Shown here one piece after another: positions 1 through 6,162 of a stretch of 6,720 nucleotides of DNA; the stretch's first letter is position 1, and the number at the start of each line of letters is the position of its first letter. Below the pieces are notes generated by a model that worked only from the letters and a program-made list of their open reading frames with translations, made no database searches and had not been told where the DNA came from. The DNA is from Pseudomonadota bacterium (GTDB taxonomy: Bacteria > Pseudomonadota > Gammaproteobacteria > Burkholderiales > Burkholderiaceae_B). The stretch spans positions 1-6,720 of the forward strand of contig JAEWEH010000382.1 of assembly GCA_023389535.1 (NCBI GenBank), read 5' to 3'. The translations under genes and the position numbers were made by a program.

Positions 1-510
1 CAGTTGTTGATCTTGCCGAGCCAGGCGCTGCGCGATCCAGCGAGGCAGGGCAGCACGTTCGATGCTCGCGATATCGATGGAAGTGGCGGCGTCGAACAGC
101 GCCTGCGCCCATTTTGTATTGCGCGTGGCCTTGTCCAGCCTGGGCAGATTCACCATGACGAGCGTGTCGGCCAGCCCGCCGCTGCCCGCCATGTCTGCCA
201 GGCGCAGCAGGGTGTCGCCGCCGGTCTTGCCGGGCTTGCCCGTCGGGATGGCGAGGTCGACCAGACGACGATCGCCGAACAGGGAAACGTTTTGCGTCGC
301 ACCGATGACTGCCGACCAGTCGCTGCGGGCGTCCAGGATCAGGCTGACCCGTTCGGCATAGCCCGCCCGGGCCGCTGCGGCACGCAGCGCGTCGCAGCTT
401 TCAATGACAAGCAGCGGTTCATCGCCCGACACTACATAGAGGTTGTCCAGGCTGGTTGGCGCTTTTTCCAGTTGGCTTGCAAGGCCATCGGCGTCCAGGC
501 GGCGTCCCAT
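1..510 (-). CDS. holA: DNA polymerase III subunit delta, N-terminal part (cut by window edge)
   Basis: Delta is the clamp-loader subunit that opens the beta sliding clamp during replication in the cytoplasm. Only the first 170 residues are in the window; the E. coli protein has 343, so about half is missing past position 1. The translation opens MGRRLDADGL. The family's N-terminal pattern LYVVSGDEPLLVIESCDALR lies at residues 24-43, and the conserved NVSLFGDRRLVDLAIPTGKP stretch at residues 74-93, followed by GG-D-LLRLAD. The frame is open throughout. The ATG at 508-510 is preceded by a modest GGAAG (515-519) four bases upstream. The gene lies 23 nt after the lptE stop, as in the leuS-lptE-holA order known from other proteobacteria, so it is probably cotranscribed and translated from the same mRNA. 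Identity is based on recognised motifs and synteny, which agree. Confidence 0.92.
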   Translation of the reverse strand, partial: MGRRLDADGLASQLEKAPTSLDNLYVVSGDEPLLVIESCDALRAAAARAGYAERVSLILDARSDWSAVIGATQNVSLFGDRRLVDLAIPTGKPGKTGGDTLLRLADMAGSGGLADTLVMVNLPRLDKATRNTKWAQALFDAATSIDIASIERAALPRWIAQRLARQDQQL

Positions 511-533
511 GGGTCTTCCGGTGCCGACTGGCC

Positions 534-1199
534 CTAGTACGAGCCCGCGCCCGACCCGATGCGCGGTGCGCCCCAGGGCGTGGGGGCCTTGGGCGGGGCC
601 GACCCGGCTCCGGCTTCGGACGTTTCGTCCACGGGCAGATTTTCGGCGTTCTCGAAGGACTGATGCACATCGGGAGAGGACAGCAGGCGCACAATGCGGT
701 CGATCAGTGACTTCTGCATCTGCTGGAAGACGGTGGCGATTTCCCCTTGCTTGGCCTGTACGATGGAGTCATCGTAGGGAAGTTCGCGCACGGCCCGCAA
801 AGTAGTGGGCGGCAGGATGACGTGCCCTTTGGCATCGGTAAGCTGGAAAATGAATTCCAGCGTCAATTCATATTCTTCGACCCGGCCTTGCGCATCAATG
901 GTGAGCTCGCGCAACAATTGCGAGCTGGACACTCGGGTGAGCCTGGCTTCTGCCTGGCCGGGCTCGGCGACAAAGCGGGTTCCCGGCGAACTGGCCGTGA
1001 TGGCGCGTCGCAGGTCGGCGCCGAAGGCGGAGTTGTCCTCGATATTGGTATACAGCGTAGTGAAGGGCAACGGCGATACGCCCTTCAGGTGAAAGCCGCA
1101 GGACACCAGCAACAGGCACAGCGCAATGCAGACCAGCCCGCGCCAGGAAGGTTGCGTAGAGCGGGCAATGGGAAAGAAAGTGGGCATAGGGCTGCGCAT
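534..1199 (-). CDS. lptE: LPS-assembly lipoprotein LptE (RlpB family)
   Basis: LptE is the outer-membrane lipoprotein that plugs the LptD barrel and helps insert lipopolysaccharide into the outer leaflet. The 221-residue product has a basic N-terminus, a hydrophobic segment at about residues 21-33 and a lipobox LVSC with Cys34, immediately followed by GFHLKG, the hallmark start of mature LptE. The LptE body runs to about residue 173, with E-Y-E-L beta-strand signature near 109-113 and a QM-K-LIDRIVRLL helix at about 160-173. After that comes a roughly 48-residue tail rich in Gly, Ala, Pro and Ser, which makes the protein longer than E. coli LptE (193). The ATG at 1197-1199 lies 9 nt after the leuS stop and has a GGAA close by; the second ATG at 1185-1187 would give 217 residues with the same lipobox. 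Sits between leuS and holA, its usual position. Confidence 0.9.
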   Translation of the reverse strand: MRSPMPTFFPIARSTQPSWRGLVCIALCLLLVSCGFHLKGVSPLPFTTLYTNIEDNSAFGADLRRAITASSPGTRFVAEPGQAEARLTRVSSSQLLRELTIDAQGRVEEYELTLEFIFQLTDAKGHVILPPTTLRAVRELPYDDSIVQAKQGEIATVFQQMQKSLIDRIVRLLSSPDVHQSFENAENLPVDETSEAGAGSAPPKAPTPWGAPRIGSGAGSY

Positions 1200-1208
1200 G
1201 TTCCAGGC

Positions 1209-3866
1209 TTATCCGACAACGTTGACCAGTTTACCCGGTACCACAATGACACGCTTGGCAGGACGGCCCTCGAGGAAGCGGATGGCGGCTTCGTGCTGAG
1301 CGGCGGCCTGTTCAATGTCTTGCTTGGGCGCCCCATGCGGCACCTTGATCGCGCCACGCAGCTTGCCATTGACTTGCAGCATCAGTTCGATTTCGTCCGC
1401 AATCAGCGCGGCCTCGTCCACAGCGGGCCAGGGCGCATCCAGCAAGTCCCCGTGGGCCTGGTCGTAGCCCAGGTCCCGCCACAGCTGCCAGGTGATATGC
1501 GGCACCACCGGATACAGTACCCGCAGCAGAATCGACAAGGTTTCCGCCAGCGCGCAATGGGCAATCGGTGTATCGGGCAGCGCCGCGGATTCCAGGGCGT
1601 TGAGCATCTTCATGCAGGTCGAGACGACGGTGTTGTACTGGATGCGCTGATAGTCGTAGTCCGCCTGCTTGAGCAGGGCGTGGACTTCACGGCGCAAGGC
1701 CTTGGACGCCTCGTCGGCGCTGGTCCAATCCGGTTGGGCGGCATGCGCGCCCGCGACGGCGGCCTGGCGTGCATGGCAGAAGGCCCATAGGCGGCGCAGA
1801 TAACGGTTTGCCCCTTCTACGCCAGAGTCCGACCATTCCAGTGTCTGTTCCGGCGGGCTGGCGAACATGACGAACAAGCGCGCGGTGTCGGCGCCCATGG
1901 AGTCGATCAACGACTGCGGATCCACGCCATTGTTCTTGGACTTGGACATCGTGCCTATGCCGCCATACTGGACCGGGCTGCCGTCCGTCAGCAGCTTGGC
2001 GCCTACGATGGCGCCCTTGGCGTCGTAGATGTTCTCGACTTCTTCTGGCCAGAAGTATTCCACGCCGCCCTGAGCGTTCTTGCGGGAATAGATGTGATTC
2101 AACACCATGCCCTGGCACAGCAGGCGTGTGAAGGGTTCACTGAACTTGACGAGGCCCAGGTCGCGCATGACGCGCGTCCAGAAGCGTGCATACAGCAAGT
2201 GCAGTACAGCGTGTTCGATCCCGCCGATGTACTGGTCCATCGGCATCCAGTAATCATTGCGCCCGTCAACCATGGCCTGGTCGTTGTCCGGCGAGGTATA
2301 GCGCATGAAATACCAGGACGAATCCACGAAAGTGTCCATGGTGTCCGTTTCCCGACGCGCCGCAGCGCCGCATTTGGGGCAGTGGCAGGAAAGGAATGCT
2401 TCGTGCTTGTTCAGCGGATTGCCGCTGCCGTCCGGGATCAGATCGTCCGGCAGAACCACGGGAAGATCTTGCTCGGGCACGGGTACCGGGCCGCAATGCT
2501 GACAATGAATGATGGGAATCGGGGTGCCCCAATAGCGCTGGCGCGAGATGCCCCAGTCGCGCAGGCGCCAGGTGGTCTGTTTCTCGCCCAGGCCCTTTTC
2601 GGCCAGATCGGCGGCAACGGCGTCGATGGCCTCTGCGGTGCTCAAGCCGTCGTACTTGCCCGAATTTACCGTGCGGCCGACTTGCTTGTCGCCGTACCAG
2701 TCCTGCCATTGCTCGGTCGAATACTGTTTGCCGGCAGCGGCGATGACATCGCGGATGGGCAGGGAGTATTTTTGCGCGAAGGCGAAGTCGCGTTCGTCGT
2801 GCGCGGGAACCCCCATGACGGCGCCATCTCCGTAGGTCATGAGCACGTAGTTTCCGACCCAGACGGGCACGGCTGCGCCCGTCAGCGGATGTGTCACCGA
2901 CAGGCCGGTGGGCATGCCTTCCTTTTCGCGCGTGGCCAGTTCAGCCTCGGTGGTGCCACCCTGCTTGCAGGCTTCAATGAACTCGGCAAGCTGGGGATTG
3001 CCTTGCGCCGCATGCATTGCGAGCGGGTGCTCGGGCGCTACGGCGCAAAAGGTCACGCCCATGATCGTGTCCGCCCGCGTGGTAAACACATACATGCGGC
3101 CATCTTGGATCAGCGCGCCGGCATCATCGCGAATATCGTGCGTGAACGCGAAGCGCACGCCCTGGCTTTTCCCTATCCAGTTTTCCTGCATCAGGCGTAC
3201 GCGTTCGGGCCAGCCGGGCAGGCCGTTCTGCACCTGGTCCAGCAGTTCTTCGGCATAGTCCGTGATGCGCAGGTAGTAACCCGGGATCTCGCGTTTTTCC
3301 ACCAAGGCACCGGAGCGCCAGCCGCGGCCGTCAATCACTTGCTCGTTGGCCAATACCGTTTGGTCCACCGGATCCCAATTGACCACTTGTGTCTTGCGGT
3401 AGGCAATGCCTTTTTCCAGCATCTTCAGGAACAGCCACTGGTTCCATTTGTAATATTTCGGGTCGCAGGCGCACATTTCGCGCGACCAGTCTATGGCCAG
3501 ACCCATCGCCTGCATCTGCTTCTTCATGTAGGCGATGTTGTCGTACGTCCATTTGGCGGGCGGCACGCGTGATTTGATGGCGGCGTTTTCGGCGGGCATG
3601 CCGAAGGCATCCCAGCCCATGGGCATCAACACGTTGTAGCCCCGCATGCGCAACTGGCGGGCCATCATGTCGTTGATGGTGTAGTTGCGCACATGCCCCA
3701 TATGCAGCTTGCCGCTGGGATAGGGCAGCATCGAACATGCATAGAACTTCGGCTTGGGAGAGCCGTCCGCCGCCTTGGCGTCTTCGGTTACACGGTATGC
3801 ATCGCGCGCCTGCCAGTTCTGGTGGGAGGCCTGTTCGACGTCGTTGGGGCTGTAGCGTTCCTGCAT
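1209..3866 (-). CDS. leuS: Leucyl-tRNA synthetase
   Basis: Charges tRNA-Leu with leucine using ATP; class Ia synthetase, cytoplasmic. With the start used here the protein has 885 residues, a normal bacterial LeuRS length. Visible in order: HMGH (the HIGH motif) at 55-58 within [16 protein letters not shown]; the CP1 editing domain with the Thr-rich TTRADT at 262-267 and VPAHDERDF at 353-361, whose Asp at about 357 matches the editing Asp that binds the amino group of misacylated amino acid; a Cys cluster (C455/C458 and C494/C496/C499) resembling a zinc ribbon; [10 protein letters not shown]; and TMSKS at 639-643 followed by KNNGVDP. The anticodon-binding and C-terminal domains follow. The frame extends upstream to an ATG at 3900-3902, but that codon falls right at a consensus -10 box, and [12 protein letters not shown] at 3866 is the expected family start. 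No clear Shine-Dalgarno precedes it. First gene of the leuS-lptE-holA operon. Confidence 0.97.
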   Translation of the reverse strand: MQERYSPNDVEQASHQNWQARDAYRVTEDAKAADGSPKPKFYACSMLPYPSGKLHMGHVRNYTINDMMARQLRMRGYNVLMPMGWDAFGMPAENAAIKSRVPPAKWTYDNIAYMKKQMQAMGLAIDWSREMCACDPKYYKWNQWLFLKMLEKGIAYRKTQVVNWDPVDQTVLANEQVIDGRGWRSGALVEKREIPGYYLRITDYAEELLDQVQNGLPGWPERVRLMQENWIGKSQGVRFAFTHDIRDDAGALIQDGRMYVFTTRADTIMGVTFCAVAPEHPLAMHAAQGNPQLAEFIEACKQGGTTEAELATREKEGMPTGLSVTHPLTGAAVPVWVGNYVLMTYGDGAVMGVPAHDERDFAFAQKYSLPIRDVIAAAGKQYSTEQWQDWYGDKQVGRTVNSGKYDGLSTAEAIDAVAADLAEKGLGEKQTTWRLRDWGISRQRYWGTPIPIIHCQHCGPVPVPEQDLPVVLPDDLIPDGSGNPLNKHEAFLSCHCPKCGAAARRETDTMDTFVDSSWYFMRYTSPDNDQAMVDGRNDYWMPMDQYIGGIEHAVLHLLYARFWTRVMRDLGLVKFSEPFTRLLCQGMVLNHIYSRKNAQGGVEYFWPEEVENIYDAKGAIVGAKLLTDGSPVQYGGIGTMSKSKNNGVDPQSLIDSMGADTARLFVMFASPPEQTLEWSDSGVEGANRYLRRLWAFCHARQAAVAGAHAAQPDWTSADEASKALRREVHALLKQADYDYQRIQYNTVVSTCMKMLNALESAALPDTPIAHCALAETLSILLRVLYPVVPHITWQLWRDLGYDQAHGDLLDAPWPAVDEAALIADEIELMLQVNGKLRGAIKVPHGAPKQDIEQAAAQHEAAIRFLEGRPAKRVIVVPGKLVNVVG

Positions 3867-3904
3867 GGGATTCGTATGTGAAGAGGTAATGGAGCAAACC
3901 ATAC

Positions 3905-3910
3905 ATTATA
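3905..3910 (-). promoter_or_regulatory. Candidate -10 box of the leuS promoter
   Basis: The minus strand reads a perfect TATAAT here. A transcript would be expected to begin near 3898, giving a leader of about 32 nt before the leuS ATG at 3866. No good -35 hexamer stands 16-18 bp upstream (CCAAGG at 17 bp is a poor match), and no TG extension precedes the -10. The call rests on the perfect hexamer, its position and the terminator upstream of it. It also argues against the longer leuS start at 3902. Confidence 0.5.
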
Positions 3911-4013
3911 GGATGCAAAAAGCACCCCCTTGGAGAGCAGCCGACCGCAGGTGCAGCGTGGGGGCATTTCATCCTCCTTTTCCTGCATTCGGGCTATCTG
4001 GCGCTCCAACGAC

Positions 4014-4037
4014 AAAACCCTGCCGAAGCAGGGTTTT
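4014..4037 (-). terminator. Rho-independent terminator after rpmG (possibly bidirectional)
   Basis: A perfect 10-bp inverted repeat, AAAACCCTGC and GCAGGGTTTT, encloses a 4-nt loop. On the minus strand the loop with its closing pair reads C-UUCG-G, an exceptionally stable tetraloop, and the stem ends in a run of four U. It lies 64 nt past the rpmG stop, so it should end the rpmB-rpmG transcript and insulate the leuS promoter. The A-run on the other side would give a U-run on the plus strand, so it could work both ways, although no plus-strand gene is seen to its left. Confidence 0.88.
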
Positions 4038-4090
4038 CAAAAGGTTCGCTGGCATGGCCGGCCGGGGCAGTAGCCGGGGCGCTGCAGCGG

Positions 4091-4115
4091 CCAAGCTGGT
4101 CTTAGCGCAGCTTGG
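4091..4115 (-). other. Hairpin enclosing the rpmG stop codon
   Basis: CCAAGCTG (4091-4098) and CAGCTTGG (4108-4115) form a perfect 8-bp inverted repeat with a 9-nt loop. The rpmG TAA (4102-4104) sits in that loop, and the last codons AAG CTG form part of one arm. It lacks a U-run, so it is not a terminator by itself. It could stabilise the 3' end of the mRNA or be chance in conserved coding sequence; its function is unknown. Confidence 0.5.
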
Positions 4116-4269
4116 TTTCCTTGTAGTCAACGTGCTTGCGTGCAACGGGATCAAATTTCTTGATCAGCATTTTTTCGGGCATGTTGCGCTTGTTCTTGGT
4201 GGTCGTGTAGAAGTGACCGGTGCCGGCGGTGGATTCGAGTTTGATTTTCTCGCGGATGCCTTTTGCCAT
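4102..4269 (-). CDS. rpmG: 50S ribosomal protein L33 (zinc-independent form)
   Basis: Small protein of the large ribosomal subunit, located near the E site. The 55-residue translation begins [20 protein letters not shown], continues [20 protein letters not shown] and ends [11 protein letters not shown]. It has the same length as, and close similarity to, E. coli L33. There is no Cys anywhere, so this is the C-minus paralog that does not bind zinc through the two CxxC pairs of other L33 forms. The ATG at 4267-4269 is preceded by a clear AGGAG six bases upstream. The gene starts 36 nt after the rpmB stop, the classic rpmB-rpmG pairing, and a strong terminator follows it. Identification is close to certain from the sequence alone. 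Confidence 0.97.
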   Translation of the reverse strand: MAKGIREKIKLESTAGTGHFYTTTKNKRNMPEKMLIKKFDPVARKHVDYKETKLR

Positions 4270-4275
4270 GTTGAA

Positions 4276-4280
4276 CTCCT
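4276..4280 (-). promoter_or_regulatory. rpmG ribosome-binding site
   Basis: The minus strand reads AGGAG six bases before the rpmG ATG at 4269. It is the main Shine-Dalgarno in the 36-nt rpmB-rpmG gap and fixes the start of this small gene. Confidence 0.8.
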
Positions 4281-4305
4281 GAAGAGGTTAGGGTAGCAGC
4301 GCGGC

Positions 4306-4542
4306 TTAAGCCAGTTCGCCGCGGGCGCGCAGGTCGGCCAAGACGGAATCGATGCCGTTCTTGTCGATAGTGCGAAGCGCGTTGGCCGAAACGCGCAGGC
4401 GAACCCAGCGGTTTTCGCTTTCAACCCAGAAACGGCGCGATTGCAAGTTAGGGAGAAAGCGACGCTTGGTCTTGTTGTTCGCGTGCGAAACGTTGTTGCC
4501 CACCATTGGGCCTTTGCCGGTAACTTGGCAGACTCGTGCCAT
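4306..4542 (-). CDS. rpmB: 50S ribosomal protein L28
   Basis: Structural protein of the large ribosomal subunit, needed for late 50S assembly. The 78 residues match the usual length. The start [20 protein letters not shown], the [20 protein letters not shown] stretch at about residues 25-44, and the C-terminal [18 protein letters not shown] are all near-identical to the E. coli protein as recalled. The ATG at 4540-4542 has a purine-rich AAGGGG seven bases upstream. First gene of the rpmB-rpmG operon; the 262-nt leader region before it contains tandem repeats and a small hairpin, and no clear sigma-70 promoter could be picked out there. Confidence 0.97.
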   Translation of the reverse strand: MARVCQVTGKGPMVGNNVSHANNKTKRRFLPNLQSRRFWVESENRWVRLRVSANALRTIDKNGIDSVLADLRARGELA

Positions 4543-4549
4543 GGTAATA

Positions 4550-4555
4550 CCCCTT
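4550..4555 (-). promoter_or_regulatory. rpmB ribosome-binding site
   Basis: AAGGGG on the minus strand, seven bases before the rpmB ATG. It lies nine bases downstream (in transcript sense) of a perfect 6-bp hairpin. Confidence 0.65.
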
Positions 4556-4564
4556 TAGTAATTG

Positions 4565-4580
4565 ACTGGATGCTTCCAGT
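4565..4580 (-). other. Small perfect hairpin in the rpmB leader
   Basis: ACTGGA and TCCAGT form a perfect 6-bp stem with a 4-nt loop (AGCA on the minus strand). Its foot lies nine bases before the rpmB Shine-Dalgarno, where a structure could affect ribosome access or bind a protein. No known ribosomal-protein leader motif is recognised. Confidence 0.45.
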
Positions 4581-4680
4581 TTGTATCTTCGGCTAATGCT
4601 GCCAACGCTGGCTTGCTGCGACCATCGGCGTACGCTGTTGGCATACTGCGCGTCAGTGTACAGCCATGTACCGCTAGGTA

Positions 4681-4720
4681 TCACTTAGCGCTGTCACTTA
4701 ACGCTGGTCACTTAACGCTG
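4681..4720. repeat. Three tandem 13-bp repeats upstream of rpmB
   Basis: TCACTTAGCGCTG (4681-4693), TCACTTAACGCTG (4694-4706) and, after one G, TCACTTAACGCTG (4708-4720). Copies two and three are identical; the first differs at one base. The ACGCTG core also recurs nearby at 4605-4610 and 4632-4637. The array sits about 140 bp before the rpmB start in the bcr-rpmB gap. It could be an operator with repeated sites, or a simple duplication; what would bind is not known. Confidence 0.85.
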
Positions 4721-4731
4721 TTGCAAGCAAC
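4720..4731. repeat. Short inverted repeat beside the tandem array
   Basis: GTTGC and GCAAC separated by two bases, a 12-bp near-palindrome that shares its first base with the last tandem repeat. It resembles a dimer binding site in form only; no regulator is recognised. Confidence 0.35.
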
Positions 4732-4804
4732 CGCCCAATGCGGCAAAAAGCACTAGCCCTGCATTCGTAAAGCCTGTCATTCTAATACGGAAATGCCTGC
4801 AAGA

Positions 4805-6004
4805 TCAAGCGGCTTTAAGGGCCATGCGTCCAAATAGCCACGACAGGCAGGCGCAAAGGGCAAGCATGCCGGTCAGGGGCAGCGGCGTATCCGACTGCCA
4901 GGCGCTGACGGCAAGTCCGGACAGCGCTCCGCACAGCATTTGCAAGGTGCCCATCAGCGCCGATGCCACGCCCAGCCTGTGGCCCTGTTCGCGCAGCGCA
5001 AGCGCGGCCGAATTGGGATTGACAAAACCCTGGCTGGCCATGAACCCCACCAGGCAGACCATCAGCCAGGTCAGGGTGATGGCGCCGGACAAGGTCAGGA
5101 CCACAGCAAGCAGGGTCATGCCGACCAGTGTGACCTGGGCCCTTTTCAGCAACGTTTCCGGTGTAAGGCGGTTGAGCAGCCGAGCGCTGATCTGCGATGT
5201 GCAGATCAGCGCCGCGGCATTGATGCCGAACAGGAAGCCGAAATACTTGGGGTCCACCTGAAACAGGTCGATGAATACCCGGGGCGAGCCGGCGATGTAG
5301 GCGAACATGCCCGCCGAACCGAAGCCGCCCGCCAGGGTATAGCACAGGAAGCGCTTGTGGCGCAGCAAGCCCGAATAGTTGCTGGCGATGATGCCCAGGC
5401 CCAAGGGTATGACTTTGTCGCGATGCAGGGTTTCGCGCATGGTCCATGCCACGGCGATGAACAGCATGGCGCCGCATGCGGCCATGATGGCGAAGATGCC
5501 GCGCCAACTGCCGAATGCCAGCACTTGGCCCCCGAGTATGGGGGCCAGTATGGGCGTCACGCCCATCACCAGCATCAGCAGCGATAGCGCCTTGGACGCG
5601 TCGCGGGTGTCGAAGTTATCGCGGATGACAGCACGCGGTATGACGATGCCGGCGGCGCCGCCAAAGGCCTGGGCGATGCGCCATAGGGTCAGGTGTTCGA
5701 TATCGCTGGTCAGCCCGCAGGCGATGGACGAGACGGTAAAGATGGCCAGACCCAGCAGCAGCGGCCGCTTGCGCCCATAACGGTCGGCGAAGGGGCCGTA
5801 GAATAACTGTGCAAGCGCCAGCCCGAACAAATACCCGGCCAAGGTGCGCTCTATGTCTCCTTGCGTGGCGCCCAGCCCGGCGACGATGGCGGGAAACGCC
5901 GGCAGATACATGTCGATGGCCAGCGGCCCCAACGCTGTCAGCAAACCCATCAATATGAGCCAGCGCGGAATGACGTTCAGGGAGCTATGTTCAGGAGGAG
6001 GCAT
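4805..6004 (-). CDS. Bcr/CflA-family drug-resistance MFS transporter
   Basis: Inner-membrane proton-driven efflux pump of the DHA1 type; relatives export bicyclomycin, chloramphenicol or sulfonamides, but the substrate here cannot be told from sequence. The 399-residue form fits E. coli Bcr (396). It begins [15 protein letters not shown], followed by TM1 with [12 protein letters not shown] at about residues 29-40 and a membrane-embedded Asp31. MFS motif [12 protein letters not shown], is at 70-80 between TM2 and TM3. RAVIRDNF lies at about 124-131, typical of the Bcr/CflA group. The TM5 antiporter motif, [13 protein letters not shown], is at about 148-160. Twelve hydrophobic segments are expected and no break is seen. 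An in-frame TTG at 6062-6064 would add 20 Ala/Ser/Pro-rich residues, but these look unlike an MFS start and lack a ribosome-binding site. No Shine-Dalgarno precedes the chosen ATG either. It is divergent from the cfa gene; no terminator is obvious before rpmB. Confidence 0.9.
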   Translation of the reverse strand: MPPPEHSSLNVIPRWLILMGLLTALGPLAIDMYLPAFPAIVAGLGATQGDIERTLAGYLFGLALAQLFYGPFADRYGRKRPLLLGLAIFTVSSIACGLTSDIEHLTLWRIAQAFGGAAGIVIPRAVIRDNFDTRDASKALSLLMLVMGVTPILAPILGGQVLAFGSWRGIFAIMAACGAMLFIAVAWTMRETLHRDKVIPLGLGIIASNYSGLLRHKRFLCYTLAGGFGSAGMFAYIAGSPRVFIDLFQVDPKYFGFLFGINAAALICTSQISARLLNRLTPETLLKRAQVTLVGMTLLAVVLTLSGAITLTWLMVCLVGFMASQGFVNPNSAALALREQGHRLGVASALMGTLQMLCGALSGLAVSAWQSDTPLPLTGMLALCACLSWLFGRMALKAA

Positions 6005-6065
6005 CGACGGGGAGGGGGATGACGCGGCTGCGCAGCATGAGGCGGCCGGTCCATGACTATACAAT

Positions 6066-6094
6066 CTGGAGGCATCTTAGCACGCCTGGAGGCA
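6066..6094. repeat. Direct repeat phased at 20 bp in the divergent intergenic region
   Basis: CTGGAGGCA occurs at 6066-6074 and again at 6086-6094, with starts exactly 20 bp apart, about two helical turns. A TCCAGA at 6110-6115 is the inverse of the TCTGGA at 6065-6070. The spot lies between the divergent efflux and cfa genes, where an operator would be expected, but no known binding-site consensus is recognised. Confidence 0.5.
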
Positions 6095-6096
6095 GG

Positions 6097-6110
6097 TTCT
6101 TTCCTTTCTT
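6097..6110. repeat. Polypyrimidine mirror repeat
   Basis: TTCTTTCCTTTCTT reads the same forwards and backwards on one strand and is all pyrimidine (the tract runs on to 6112). Such mirror repeats can in principle form triplex DNA, but this one is short, so the feature may be incidental. Confidence 0.5.
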
Positions 6111-6150
6111 CCAGAATGTGTGGCACTATTTATTCACTGCATTTCACAAT

Positions 6151-6156
6151 AGGGAG
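6151..6156 (+). promoter_or_regulatory. Ribosome-binding site that sets the cfa TTG start
   Basis: AGGGAG stands six bases before TTG at 6163-6165. There is no in-frame ATG near the expected N-terminus (the first is codon 72), and the in-frame GTG at 6118 has no Shine-Dalgarno, so this site decides the start. Confidence 0.75.
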
Positions 6157-6162
6157 TCGGCC

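Noticed and set aside
4..537. A 177-codon plus-strand frame over holA
   Set aside because: The minus strand here encodes clear HolA motifs; this is its complement shadow.
747..1790. A 347-codon plus-strand frame spanning lptE and the end of leuS
   Set aside because: It crosses two real minus-strand genes and their boundary, has shadow-like composition, and no family is recognised.
2094..3572. A 492-codon open frame on the plus strand, antisense to leuS
   Set aside because: It lies wholly inside the well-supported leuS gene, has no recognisable domain, and its His/Arg/Gly/Val-rich composition is what the complement of GC-rich codons gives. The length alone is not evidence.
3331..3972. A 213-codon minus-strand frame running through the leuS start, opening right at AGGAGG
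   Set aside because: Its ATG directly abuts the AGGAGG with no spacing, and most of the frame is an off-frame reading of conserved leuS sequence; Cys/His/Arg-rich and unlike any family.
4656..4671. GTACA-TGTAC inverted repeat before rpmB as an operator
   Set aside because: Only 5-bp arms with a 4-nt loop; expected by chance at this length and matching no consensus I know.
4761..4796. Possible terminator hairpin after the efflux gene
   Set aside because: GCATTCGTA pairs with TACG-AATGC only with a 2-nt bulge and a 16-nt loop, and no U-run follows, so it is too weak to call.
4940..5587. A 215-codon plus-strand frame over the efflux gene
   Set aside because: Gln/His/Ala-rich shadow of membrane-protein codons; the minus strand has MFS motifs in the same place.
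6005..6064. 20-residue N-terminal extension of the efflux protein from TTG at 6064
   Set aside because: No ribosome-binding site, Ala/Ser/Pro-rich and unlike MFS N-termini; the ATG at 6004 gives the usual family length.
6121..6140. TGGCAC before cfa as the -24 element of a sigma-54 promoter
   Set aside because: The GC of the -12 element should lie 12 bp on at 6134-6135, but TC is there; a GC at 6139 is five bases too far.
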